Assembly: GCA_024349245.1 (NCBI GenBank)
Contig: JALDNG010002960.1
Span: 1-64,000, forward strand
Length of the DNA: 64,000 nucleotides
DNA from: Neodontobutis hainanensis
Taxonomy: Eukaryota > Chordata > Actinopteri > Gobiiformes > Odontobutidae
Direction: 5' to 3'
Of this stretch, positions 13,064 through 23,231 are shown piece by piece (the stretch's first letter is position 1; every line of letters starts with the position of its first letter). Below the pieces are notes generated by a model. The model made no database searches, had not been told where the DNA came from, and saw only the letters and a list, made by a program, of their open reading frames with translations. The translations under genes and the position numbers were made by a program.

Positions 13064-15512
13064 ATGGCGGCGAATATAAATCCAGCACCTTCATGCTTAA
13101 AAGCAGATGTGTGGGAGCACTTTGGATTTAAAAGAAGAAAGAAAGCAACGATTTAGACAAAAGCATCGCGGTTTGCAAGCTGTGTGACACGAGCGTGAAA
13201 TTCTGGAAATACCACCAACCTCGAGCCCACCTAAAAGCGTCACCACCCGAACAAGGTAATTCTAACGGAGGACCCCAGAAGCTGCGCGCGTGACCCAAAA
13301 CAAACCACACTGGACATCGATGGTGGTTGTTCCCACAAGTTTCCATCTGCTTCACCAAGGTCGCAGAAAATCACAGAGTCTATCGCCTACTTTATTTGTC
13401 AGGATTTGAGACCGTATTCTGTGGTGGAAAACGCCGGCTTTAGGCGCATGGTGACGCGATGGAGCCCGCTATCCTATTCCAACCGCGAACACCTCACCAA
13501 GGTTTGTATTCCCAGGCTGTACGCTCAAACAAGGCACACATCAAAGCCGCCTGGCCAGCGCGGAGAGGTTGCCCTGACGTGCGACGGCTGGACCTCGCGC
13601 ACAACTGAAGCATATGTCACCATCACGGCTCACTTTATCAACAAGGAATGGGAGCTTGTTACGCATGTTTTACAAACCAGGGACATGCCCGAGAGTCACA
13701 CGGACACAACCTGGCAGAACATCTCAAAGCGGCCCTCGCTGAGTGGGAATCACAGAAAGAATCCAGTAATCGTCACTGACAATCGTCAAATATGACAATC
13801 GCAGCTGAGAAGGCAGCATTCACACTTCATGTCAAATGCTATGCTCACACACTAAATCTAGCTGCACAACGTGCCCTCAAAATCTCAGCAGTCGCACGCC
13901 TGCTGGGAGGGTGAGACGCATTGTGAATTTCTTCAGACGGAGCACCACAGCCAACCACATGCTGAAAGAGAAACAGAGGCTTCTCGACTACCAGAGCACA
14001 AGCTGATAACGGATGTGGTTACCAGGTTAGTGTGTGGATACTTTTCAATAGTATATTTTGTTTTTTTTATTAATAATTTGTTTTGCCATTTATGTAAAGC
14101 AGCATTCTGTGCATCCATGCTGTGAATTGCGCTATAGGTCTATAAATAAAGTATATTTTTCTTTTATTTAAATACAGGTGGAATAGCGCACATGACATGT
14201 TAGAAAGATTCCTAGAGCAACAACCGGCCATCTGCGCAGCCCTGCTCTCCAGTGAAGTCAGGAAGACCGAGAAGGATCTGTGCACACTGACTGAGTCAGG
14301 CGTGACAACAGCTGAAGAAGTAGTCAGCGCTGAAGCCCATGAAGGAGGCTACACAGTACATGTCCAAGGAGAAGACCCCCACACTGTCAGTCGTCACCTC
14401 TCCAGGACACACTGATCAACGGACTGAAACCGATCGAAGGTGAATCTGCAGTCATAAAGAGATGAAGGCTGCCATGGCTGGGGATCTTCAGAAGAGGTAC
14501 ATTGACCTCAAGGCAACTCTCCATGCATGTTCAGCGATGGATCCAAGATTCAAAAGTCTTCCCTTCCTGACTGAAAATGAAAGGGAGGACGTTTATGATG
14601 GACTGATTGTAGAGGCTGCAAGACTGAGGATGCAGCCATCAGAGGTAAGGCAGATGGTACTGCTAGGTTTTACCTTTGGCCTTGCATTCAACTTTAAATC
14701 CGTATCCGTCATCTTCTGGCGAGAGTAATCCTTAAAAGTTAACAGTTCAAAATGGATAAATATTAAATAGTTTATAAAGCATAAATACTATAATGTTAAC
14801 AGGTTTAAAGGCATACATTAAATATATAATTAAAAGGTTTATTCAATAAAAGCTCATGAATTTAATTTCATGTTGACTTATTTAATTTAGTCACTTGGGA
14901 GTGTGGATGAAGAGTGGACAGCAAATGCTTGTGCTGATGATGAGGATGGCATCTAAAGAAGAAGAAGAAGAAGAAGAAGCTGTAGATGAAGGAGAGCAAT
15001 TCATGGAAGAAGAAATCAATCAAGGTCAGTATCACCCATTGTTTCCAGTGAAGTGCACTGTGTTGTCTGATCCCTGTGTAGGCATTATGGAATGTGCTAT
15101 AAGTAATGCGGTTTTTATTGTTTATTTATTTAAAGGTCAGCGTCTTCCACCCAGGAATCCTAGGCCGTCTTGCCCACTGGCTGCCCTTCTTGGTGAGCGA
15201 TACGGTGTTGGTGCAGCACGACCCAAGACAAATACCCAAGAGGATGAGGCCAAGGAGCAGATGACCCGCTACAAGGAGGCAGATCTCCTGGAAGTGAAAG
15301 AAGATCCACTGGTCTGGTGGAAGGAGCACCAGTATCTGTATCCACTCTTGTCACAACTTGCTAAAAGGTACCTCTGTATCCCTGGCACTAGCGTTTCATC
15401 AGAAAGGGTCTTTTCCACCGCCGGAGACATCATCACTGCTCAGAGAAGTGCACTTCTCCCAGAGCATGTTGATCAGATTCTATTCCTGAACAAAAATCTG
15501 AAGACAATGTAG
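13064..15512 (+). pseudogene. Ac-like hAT transposase (ZBED type), degenerate, four exon blocks
   Basis: A transposase of the hAT family would excise the element from its terminal repeats in the nucleus. The candidate start at 13064 leads into a BED-finger beginning (DVWEHFGF), with the zinc-ligand part VCKLC in a shifted frame near 13171. The block at 13406-13795 carries the DGWTS motif of the catalytic core. Similarity continues around 13793-14025 (ACYAHTLNLA-like segment). Intron 1 is 14026-14177; joining its flanks gives the family motif TRWNS. 14462-14644 includes MDPRFKSLPFL. Intron 2 is 14645-14890 and intron 3 is 15025-15135, all GT...AG. The last exon (15136-15512) is the hAT C-terminal dimerisation domain with SSERVFS, which holds the catalytic Glu. 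Stops and frameshifts occur near 13154, 13200, 13794, 14310 and 14955. Confidence 0.85.
15136..15512 (+). CDS. hAT C-terminal dimerisation exon
   Basis: This is the best-preserved block of the transposase and is open to its natural stop at 15510-15512. The order of motifs WWKEH, YPLLSQLAKRYL, PGTSVSSERVFSTAGD and LPEHVDQILFLNKNL matches the hAT_C (Pfam PF05699) dimerisation region seen in ZBED proteins and Ac-like transposases. The Glu of SSERVFS is the third acidic catalytic residue of the family. It is preceded by intron 3 and an acidic Glu run near 14960-14985. On its own it cannot transpose. Confidence 0.8.
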
Positions 15513-15883
15513 ATCACTTGGTCTGCAGTTATGTGGAGAGGAGATTTTCCGTTTACTAGTGTTCACTTAAGTCCTTAAGATACTCTGCTAAGATGGGTAC
15601 AATTTTAAGTTGGCTTAAATGTTGCTCCTGTGGACTTGAATTATTGGCTGCCATGGTTTATTTGTTCTTAGTGACTTGTATTAGTGGATGGTACAGAAGC
15701 CATGGTACTATGTTTACTTACCTGGTGGCTAGACTGGCTACATATGTTCAGTGTCAAGCTAAAAAGCTGTCAAAGAAAGTTCAGAACAGGCCACTTGCTG
15801 CACTTTTGAAAACTCCATTGTTAATTGCAATACTGCACTTTATTTACTTTTCAAATGCTTGTAGCTACAGTTTGCACTGTTTC

Positions 15884-15889
15884 AATAAA
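15884..15889 (+). terminator. Polyadenylation signal of hAT transposase
   Basis: AATAAA lies 372 bp after the transposase stop codon, within AT-rich 3' UTR, with no competing signal nearer to the stop that I noticed. Confidence 0.5.
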
Positions 15890-16028
15890 TGGAAATAATT
15901 TTCTCAACACATCTTTGATTCATTTTGTCCAGCACTTGCACATATATTGTTTTTAGTTCAATTAATTAAATACTCACAAGATGTCACCAAAATCACTCTG
16001 TCCCCAATCTTTCAGAAAATGATGTAAG

Positions 16029-16154
16029 TGTATCGATTTATATCGAATTGTATTGAATCGTATCGCTGGCTGAATATCGTGATATATATCGTATCGTGAG
16101 CTGAATATCGTGTATCGTATCGTATCGTGAGATTAGTGTATCGCTACAGCCCTA
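16029..16154 (+). repeat. hAT right subterminal TATCG-rich repeats
   Basis: Repeated TATCG, ATATCGTG and CGTATCGTGAG words are densely spaced up to the terminal CAGCCCTA. The left end carries related ATCGATA words at 12850-12920. Arrays of short subterminal motifs are the usual binding sites for Ac-like hAT transposases, so these are probably recognition sites of the element's own protein. Confidence 0.6.
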
Positions 16155-17360
16155 GTCTGTACTACTGCATTTCTACAGTCTATTCTTCTGCACATTGTCA
16201 GTCTGTTCTACTGGATGTTTACAGTCTGTTCTAATGCTCGTCTACAGTCAGTTTTACAGTCTGTTCTAATGCAAGTCTATAGTCTGTTTTACTACTCATC
16301 TACGGTCTGTTCTTTTGCAGGTCTACAGTCTGTTCTAATAAACGTCTACAGTCTGTTCTACTGCACATCTACAGTCTGTTCTAATGCAAGTCTACAGTCT
16401 GTATTACTGCTCATCAACAGTCTGTTCTACAGCATGTCTAGAGTGTTTTCTAATACTCATATACAGTCTGTTCTAATGCACGTCTACAGTCAGAAATACT
16501 GCACCTTTTACAATCTGTTCTAAAGCATGTGCAGAGTGTTTTCTAAAACTCATATAGAGTCTGTTCTAATGCTCGTCTACAGTCTGAACTACTGCAGCTC
16601 TACAGTCTATTCTAAAGCATGTCTAGAGTGTTTTCTAATACTCATATACAGTCTGTTCTAATGCTTGTCTACAGTCTGTACTACTGCATCTCTACAGTCT
16701 ATTCTTCTGCACATTGTCAGTCTGTTCTACTGGACGTTTACAGTCTTTTCTAATTCTCATCTACAGTCTGTATTACTGCACCTCTACAGTCTGTTCTAAA
16801 GCATGTTTAGAGTGTTTTCCAATACTCATATACAGTCTGTTCTAATGTTCGTCTACAGTCGAACTACTGCACCTCTACATTTTGTTATAAAGCATATCTA
16901 GAGTGTTTTCTAATACTTATATAGAGTCTGTTCTACTGGACGTTTATAGCCTGTTCTAATGCTTGTCTATAGTCAGTTCTAAAGCCAATCTAGAGTCTGT
17001 ACTACTGCTGCTCTGAAGTCTGCTCAACTGCACGTGTACTGTCTGTTCACCTGCACCTCTACAGTCTGTTCTAATGCCAGTTTACAGTCTGTACTACTGC
17101 TCTACTACAGTCTCGTCCACTGCACGTCTACAGTCTGTTCTACTGCACGTCTACAGTCTGTTCTAATGCACATCTACAGTCTGTTCTAATGTAAGTCTAC
17201 AGTCTGTACTACTGCTCATCTACAGTCTGTTCTACTACACGTGTACAGTCTCTACTACTGCACTTTTAAAGTCTGTTCTAATGCAAATCTATAGTCTGTT
17301 TTACTGCTCATCTACGGTCTGTTCTACTGCAGGTCTACAGTCTGTTCTAATAAAGCGTCT
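16155..17360 (+). repeat. 23-bp minisatellite array between hAT and LTR element
   Basis: The block begins with the right 8-bp hAT target duplication (16155-16162) and ends with GTCT (17357-17360), the target duplication of the LTR retrotransposon. Its monomer order closely matches 2625-3900, so it is another unit of the ~1.25-kb higher-order repeat. Confidence 0.9.
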
Positions 17361-18797
17361 TGTAGCAGATCAGCCTCCAGAACGCCACACGGATTATAAC
17401 ATTTGTTTAATCACTTACAGACTTCCAAACTGTTTCACTAAGGGTCTTCAAGATTAACAACTGTTGTTTCACCATCGGCCTCCAGAGACAGGCCGTGGAT
17501 GTAAATCTTGAGAAGAAGACATGCTAACCCCGTTTTCTTTCAGATAAAAGGACACCAACGTGTTTTGCTAAGGACAGGAAACTTATTAATGACTTTGTTT
17601 TGCTTTTATAAGAATTGGATCTTCGTTCTACCCAGCACCGTGTCAAAGGTGACACATGGAACATCACAGACTGCTAGGCGCCATGTCCAAAAGCCGTAAA
17701 TCCTGTAGATAAGGTGTCCATCCAGCTTTCTCGAGAACACTTTATTCTAATCCTGATTAACAGTTGAAAATGTCTTTGATCATAGTCGTTCGGGCATGGT
17801 CAAACACTACCCCCTTTTGGTTTAACTGGACAAATGACTCTGCACTCAAGAAGGACATTGGTGTTATTTCATTAAAGGACATTTTGTTATTTTATTACTT
17901 AGAAAGATTGTGAATGTACAAACAAATATACTGTTTGTTTCCAGGATGCAGAGTTTTACAAGTCAACTAATTCCTTCCATTCCTACAGAGTTACGTTTTA
18001 TGTTAATAAAATGTAATGAATATATGTTTTTATAATAAGTCTGACAAATGTTTCTTTGCATAATCCTGCAAGTACGAATGTGTTTGTGTGTTTTAAAACC
18101 AAGGAAAATAGGGTGAAACAAAGGAATGTTTAAGACTTAGTTTAAACATTTAAACTCCCCCCCAAAGCAATGCCTTCCTCCGTAAGACACACCCTGTCAA
18201 AAAGTGTTAAAAGTGACCGCTGGTCAAAAACACGCTCTCTCTGCACTACTCTCCGTCTCCTCTTCACTTCGCACTGGACCTCTTGTCCGTTCAGGGCCGT
18301 AGGCCCTCGAACCTCTCACAAGCTCCGGACCTCGTGTAGCAGTAAATTTTCTTTGTACTTTAAAGCCTGCAAGTTTAGCTTGCGCGATAAAGTTTCCTTC
18401 ACTAAAGCTGTTCAAAGTAGCTTACTTCCTGCCAGCCTGCCAACAAAAGGAAGTTGCCTCGCTTTTATTTTTGAAGATTTCCTGCCTGCTAAAGAGTTAG
18501 CTTGACTAAAATCTAACTTTCTCGAGCAAGTTTAAGCCAGCAACACAGCCGCTAAACCTTCTCCAGTGGACTTCATAACTTTGAAAGACTCAATTTTACT
18601 CGGTGTACGCGCTGATGCTAAAAGGCTTGGCTAGTTGTGACAGTAACGAGGCGCTTTTGAATCTCCGGGCCCATGGCAGCCCCTCTGGAGAGTGGAAACA
18701 GCAGGCCATCCTGAGGCGACAAACGTCATCGGTTGCGACAGGGTTCGGACAACCTCTAGACCTCTGTCGCTAAGATCTGAGACCAATCACGACCCCC

Positions 18798-18806
18798 AGG
18801 GTGAGT
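18798..18806 (+). promoter_or_regulatory. Candidate 5' splice donor inside LTR
   Basis: AGGGTGAGT is a strong match to a vertebrate donor site, with the cut before 18801. A candidate acceptor preceded by a pyrimidine run (CTCTCTCCTTGCAG) ends at 21224, just inside the gag frame. Splicing would remove most of the long leader. This is inference from consensus alone. Confidence 0.3.
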
Positions 18807-19076
18807 CTAACGTTAGTTACACAAGTTTGGCGTCTAACTGTCTAAACATAACAGCCTTGGCCTCAGAAACCGTCATCGAACCCCTTTAAACGCTCCGTAA
18901 CAGCCCCTCATCTAATAATAGAGTTAATAATCAATAGGCCTACTTTCTTTTGTTTCACAAAATCCTCTGAAAGTAAAGTGTTTTATCGTTCTTTGATTTA
19001 CCCATTCATGTGTCAATAATTATCCCTTTGTGTCATTTCCCTGTAATTATTCACTGTTTAAATTTTTATAATCTTT

Positions 19077-19082
19077 AATAAA
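19077..19082 (+). terminator. LTR polyadenylation signal
   Basis: AATAAA in an AT-rich context, conserved at the same place in the 3' LTR (29146-29151) and in copy B (49396-49401). It would act in the 3' LTR to end the genomic transcript. Confidence 0.55.
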
Positions 19083-19218
19083 ACCCCATAAAGACATTTA
19101 CTGTTTCAATGTGTAATTCATTAATTTTTAACGAGAAGAATTTACTTCCTTTAGATTAATGAGACTAGACTAAACAGTTTCTCTGGATCTGTTCAAAACT
19201 AGAGTGGTGCCCGAAAGA

Positions 19219-19249
19219 AATTAATATTTTGATAAGCAAAATATTAATT
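19219..19249. repeat. 13-bp perfect inverted repeat near LTR end
   Basis: AATTAATATTTTG (19219-19231) and its reverse complement (19237-19249) flank a 5-base loop ATAAG. The same hairpin is in the 3' LTR at 29285-29315 and in copy B. A very AT-rich TTAATTA-repeated tract follows to the LTR end. Confidence 0.8.
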
Positions 19250-19317
19250 ATTAATTTCCATAATTAATATTCATATTAATTATTAATTAATAAGACCATA
19301 TTCCTACATATTATTTT

Positions 19318-19335
19318 TGGCCTTGCGTGAGCCTC
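19318..19335 (+). promoter_or_regulatory. Possible primer binding site
   Basis: TGGCCTTGCGTGAGCC begins nine bases after the LTR end and starts with TGG, as expected for a tRNA 3'-CCA complement. I cannot name the tRNA. The offset is larger than usual, and a better-looking site (TGGTGCCCGAA, 19205-19215) lies inside the LTR, so the assignment is weak. Confidence 0.25.
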
Positions 19336-20150
19336 GGAAGAATTTTCTTGATTAAACATTAGAATCACTCAATATCCAAAGTCTTTACAAAATTGCTGTC
19401 CACTGAAAGCTGTGCCTTTGTTGTGCTGTTGCTTAGCAATGCGTTTAACCGCGTGCGTGTGTGTGTGTGAGAGTTGTGCTTTTGTTTGTTAAGTGTGAAG
19501 CGCTGTCGAAATTGCTAATTCAAATCGTACCAGCTGGACTGATATTATTTTGAATTACAATTAGTATTGTACGCACATTTATGGCCAGAGCATTAATCAA
19601 GTACTTGTTAAAAGTTGCTTAGAGTCTGTTACAAAGCTTAGAGACTCTGCAAATTGCATGCATGTTAAACACACGAGACAAAGTGTGTAACTTCATATGG
19701 GCCCGAGACAAAAGCTAACTACTGTGCTATGCCAGAGTTAAGTTAAAATTGTCTCTTACAAGTTGAAAAAAAAATTGCCGCGTTACACCGGATTTTTATG
19801 AGAAAACTTGTCTTGCCTAAGGCTTATGAGCCTGGGTGTATTTTGAATGGATTAAAAAAAAAACCCGTGCTGTAGGCCTTCACAGACTAGCTAACTGTGA
19901 AAACCCTCCCCCTAAAAGCCACGTGGGCTGCCGTGCGTTTTGTCTAAAAAACGTGGTTTGAGCCTGCTGTGGTAAATGTGCTTGTGTTTAAAACGTGGCC
20001 TTGTACCTGCTTTGTACAAAGCGCTGCTGTGTTTAAACCGCGGGTTTAACAAGTTGTAGACGCGTCCCAAGTCAGTCTCTGACTGGAGCTAAAAACAAAC
20101 TTTGCCCCGGCACCCTCAAAGGCGTGCGGAGACTTCACTCCGGAAGCCAG

Positions 20151-20294
20151 AGACTCACGAGAGTCTCTATCGCTAGCGGAAAGAAGTGGTAAAACCACTG
20201 ACTCACGAGTCTTTATCGCCCCTAGCGGAAAGAAGTAGTAAAACCACAGACACAAGTTTCTACTGCCCTAGCGGAAGAGAAGTGCGAAACTTCT
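20151..20294 (+). repeat. Triplicated stem-loop module in leader
   Basis: A 46-49-bp module occurs three times, marked by TAGCGGAA at 20174, 20223 and 20269. Each mark is preceded by a GACTC-type hairpin (GACTC-ACGA-GAGTC at 20152-20165; GACTC-AC-GAGTC at 20200-20211; a degenerate third copy). It is followed by a second hairpin (AGTGGT-AAA-ACCACT at 20185-20199; a weaker copy near 20234; AGAAGT-GCGAA-ACTTCT at 20278-20294). The third hairpin differs in sequence but still pairs, which suggests the RNA fold matters. Confidence 0.7.
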
Positions 20295-21083
20295 AAAAAT
20301 CTCAGAGGAGCTCTACGTCTCTCTGGTGGTCACTCAACGGAATTACACTTTTCCTTAAAACAGTGACTAATTCAAGTTTAGAACTTAACAACTGAATAAT
20401 TTAAGCTTTCATTGACACTGAAAAGCCTGATTGAATTAACATAAAAAGTGAATTACTCTGCGTTATTAACAACTACTGAACTGCTATTAAGCTGTTTTTG
20501 ATTGTTGTTAATGCCTGTGTTTAACAACCTTGAATGCACAATAGGAGTTAACTAACAATTGTGACATTTTTAATGAACATTGCATCTGCTTTTGGAAAAT
20601 CTTTGATGCTAACCCTGCATTTAATTTGATTATTAATTTGTCTTGATTAACAATTTAAGACTTGTTTTGTGACTTTCCTATCTACACAGGATTTGTCAAA
20701 TTGGAATGCTAATGCTAACAGCTTACTAACACTACGACAACCCTGCTGTTACGTCTGAACAGACTTAACCCTGCACGAATTTTGTCATAGCTGTAATTTA
20801 AAAGCTGATTACCTGCATGAATTGTTAGATTAAACCCACTGATTCTGCACTGTTAATTTTACAAATTAGCACTGTCAACCCTCATTAACATTCACACCAC
20901 TAGGCTATTGCTACATAGTCACTGCTTAATACTAGCATAAGGTCATTTCACTCAGAAATAGACTTTATACCAACTTCCACTTCAACAATTCCTTCTTTTA
21001 TTACTTTCAATCTGACTTATTTGACTTAATACCCCTTTTATTTTAATTTAATTGTAATTTTATTTTATTTTAAATAAAATAAA

Positions 21084-22145
21084 ATGTTAACTTTAATTTT
21101 TATTCCTTCATTATTTTTTTATTATTTACACTTTTACTCAGATTTTCAAAAATCCTTTCACAGTCTGCTTGAGTTTCTGCGCCTTCTTCGTAACACTCTA
21201 CAAGTAGTAACTCTCTCCTTGCAGTTAAAACGTAATCTAACAATAACTCACTTTCTCAGAGAAACCCCATTTCTCAACAAGTCTGACTCACAGTCTACAG
21301 GTTCTGGTAGTCCCATCAAGCTTCTGGATCACTTAGACTAGGCTCTAAATGATTTAACAGAACAGGTGCTACCCCAATATGTTGACGAGATTCAGACCAC
21401 ACCTCCCAACGAGCTAGATTCAGTTCTTAGCTCCTTGATTAGCATTGCGCTAACCTCTAAGCCAAAAGACAAGGATCTAACTAAGCTGTTAGGTCAAATG
21501 GCTACTGTTATGCGCGCGCAGCAGAAACACGCTGAGGATCTCCTGGCACGCAGCCACGAGAAAATCCAGGTCCAGAAACAGGACCTCGCCCGCTTCCAAC
21601 GCGATATCAAGACATTGAATCAGGAACTCCAGCTGACCCAAGGAGCCCTGGAGAATTCTGAAAAACAGAACCAAGAGTTACAAACTCTTGCACAAACACT
21701 CCAAAAGACAGAACCTGACTTTGAGGAGTTACACACCAAACTCCAGATAACTGAGGGGACCCTCAGTGACCTAAGGAACGAGCTGAGCGAAAAAAGGTCT
21801 GCTCGTGACCTAGCAGAACTGCAGCTCAGTGACCATCGCAATGAGCACGACGCTATGCGAGAGGAACTCATCAAAGCAGGCAAAAGTGCACAGCTGTCCG
21901 CGAATATGCTGGCACAGGAAGCTCGGCGGAGAGAGTCCCTGAGTGCGGGTAGAGGCCCTCACTCAACAAGGTGACTTAGACCGCCAGCTTATTGAACAAC
22001 TTCAGGCGTGCTTAACAGAAGCCGCCCAGATACAACCAGGTAACAAAACAGAGTTTAAAAGCACTCCGAACCAAGTGCTGGTTACACCGGCATACCAACC
22101 TGTTAAACCAAAGGAAAACTCCCAGGAGGAGCTACCTCACTAACT
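21084..22145 (+). pseudogene. Gag N-terminal region with coiled coil, copy A
   Basis: Structural protein of the retrotransposon. The frame from 21084 has an in-frame TAG at 21339-21341, then stays open from 21342 through 21974, with no ATG close to 21366. Residues coded by about 21500-21900 are rich in Glu, Gln, Leu and Lys in heptad spacing (for example ELQLTQGALENSEKQNQELQ) and clearly predict a long coiled coil. A frameshift near 21945-21970 passes to a second frame ending at 22143. The copy B duplication starts inside this region at 22075. Gag coiled coils usually drive multimerisation. The true start and whether TAG is a mutation are uncertain. Confidence 0.65.
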
Positions 22146-22301
22146 AATCTGATTTCTCGACCCCTACCGCCTCGCTTGGGCGCAACGGAAAGAGGACCAA
22201 CCGGTGCGAGCCCGGCCGTCTTTCCGCGAGCTTCCACAGGTAGGCATTCGGATTACCGCACTACCAACAGGTAGGCAATCGGACTTTGTCCACAACCAGC
22301 T

Positions 22302-22866
22302 TTGAAACAGAGACATCTGGACTACGGTCCCACTAACAGAGACTTTGACAAAATTGCGCGTCATATCACTCGCTTTGAGCCCCATCAAGGAGCGTCTTAT
22401 GACGTGAGTGCTTATCTTCGCGACATTGAATTCTACCTACAAAGAATACCCAATGTTACTGCTGCGGACAAAATCTTTCTGATAAAACTAACATCAAGCA
22501 GAGATGTTAGTAGCTTCATCGAACGTCAACCTCCTGAGGTCCAAGCTGGACTTTGATCTCCTTAGTCAGTCTCTCATGGTGGAATTCTCAGACGTTACGG
22601 TAAATGTGGGTCTGACTGCCGCCCTAATGATCAAACAGGCACGGCCAGAGTCCCCACAGCTATACTATCATCGGCTACACGCAAAGATTATTTCGGTCCA
22701 CTCAATGAACCAAACATGGAGGAGGATGAAAACTTCAAAGCCCTCTTTGTGCAAAACCTCCATCCAACTACCAGCCATCATCTTGGCGTTTCTGCATGCC
22801 CACAAACGCAGACCAGCCACCAACTTCGCGAGCTGGCAATGCGGGCATTCACTAAACAGAGGCTGA
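22302..22866 (+). pseudogene. Gag capsid-like region, copy A
   Basis: Two overlapping frames (22302-22556 and 22504-22866) together cover a capsid-like segment. It includes FEPHQGASYDVSAYLRDIEF, LIKLTSS and PESPQLYYHRL, a pattern like the N-terminal capsid lobe of Ty3/gypsy and spuma-like Gag proteins. The frame breaks around 22540 and again near 22680-22730. Copy B carries the same stretch at 42060-42600 with different breaks, so some may be sequencing artefacts. No function remains as written. Confidence 0.6.
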
Positions 22867-23231
22867 GGCAGACTAAACGTCAAAAGCCAGACACTCTTGT
22901 CACCGTAGATCGGAGCCTAGCGCTCGAAGGAGCGCCGACCTCCAATCCAAATGGCCCAGGAGCCTCCCGCTTTCCAGACAGGAAAGAGGGACCTCGACCA
23001 CACAAAAGAGAGCCGGGTCCACACCGACCTGGCCTGAACGTAAGTTCAAAGACCAGGGCCCTCAATGGAGACCTCGGTTCGAAAATAAATTTCGAACCAA
23101 TCCAAACCGTAACCAAGGGGTCCTATCAAAACCGCGGCGACAGGAGAAACCATTATCGTCTGTCCCAAGACCAACGATCATCAGGTAGCTCACCTGTCAA
23201 GCGACAAAATCATGCGAGACCGAGCCCCTGA
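22716..23231 (+). pseudogene. Gag C-terminal basic region, copy A
   Basis: 171 codons open from 22716. After a short capsid remainder (FKALFVQNLHP) the product is strongly basic and Arg/Pro/Gly-rich (for example RKEGPRPHKREPGPHRPG and similar). No Cys-X2-Cys-X4-His-X4-Cys zinc knuckle is visible in any frame here or in the matching part of copy B. It probably served as the nucleic-acid-binding part of Gag. Past 23231 an acidic linker follows in mixed frames to about 23565. Confidence 0.6.

Larger units (their letters stand above)
12829..16154 (+). mobile_element. hAT-superfamily DNA transposon, 3326 bp
   Basis: The element is flanked by a perfect 8-bp target duplication and ends in short imperfect inverted repeats: TAAGGCTG at the left, and CAGCCCTA at the right, which reads TAGGGCTG on the other strand. 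Subterminal regions are rich in TATCG/ATCGATA words at both ends. It encodes a BED-finger, Ac-like hAT transposase in the plus direction with three recognisable introns and a polyadenylation signal. The coding region is broken, so the copy is probably immobile by itself, although its ends are largely preserved. Confidence 0.88.
17361..19308 (+). repeat. 5' LTR of copy A
   Basis: 1948 bp, TG...CA ends. It differs from the 3' LTR at scattered single positions (for example GACTTCC versus GACCTCC near 17422, and TTGGATC versus TTGGAAC near 17606). The 3' LTRs of copies A and B agree with each other at the positions I compared, as expected if copy B arose by duplication after insertion. Small ORFs at 17508-17699 and 18170-18505 recur in the other LTRs but do not keep frame. 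Confidence 0.92.
19309..21083 (+). other. Long untranslated leader of copy A
   Basis: About 1.8 kb separates the LTR from the first gag-frame ATG. It has no long plus-strand frame; a 69-codon minus-strand frame at 20046-20255 is a shadow of the stem-loop region. The leader contains GT-rich and AT-rich stretches and the triplicated stem-loop module described separately. Leaders of this length in retroelements often hold packaging or translation-initiation signals, but nothing here proves either. Confidence 0.6.

Noticed and set aside
15593..15898. 101-codon ORF after the hAT transposase as a membrane protein
   Set aside because: It lies in the 3' UTR between the transposase stop and its polyadenylation signal. 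Hydrophobic stretches in AT-rich DNA are expected by chance, and no second copy supports it.
17508..18505. Small ORFs in the LTR (63 and 111 codons) as genes
   Set aside because: They recur in the other LTRs only because the LTR recurs; the second one changes frame and length between copies and neither shows recognisable motifs.
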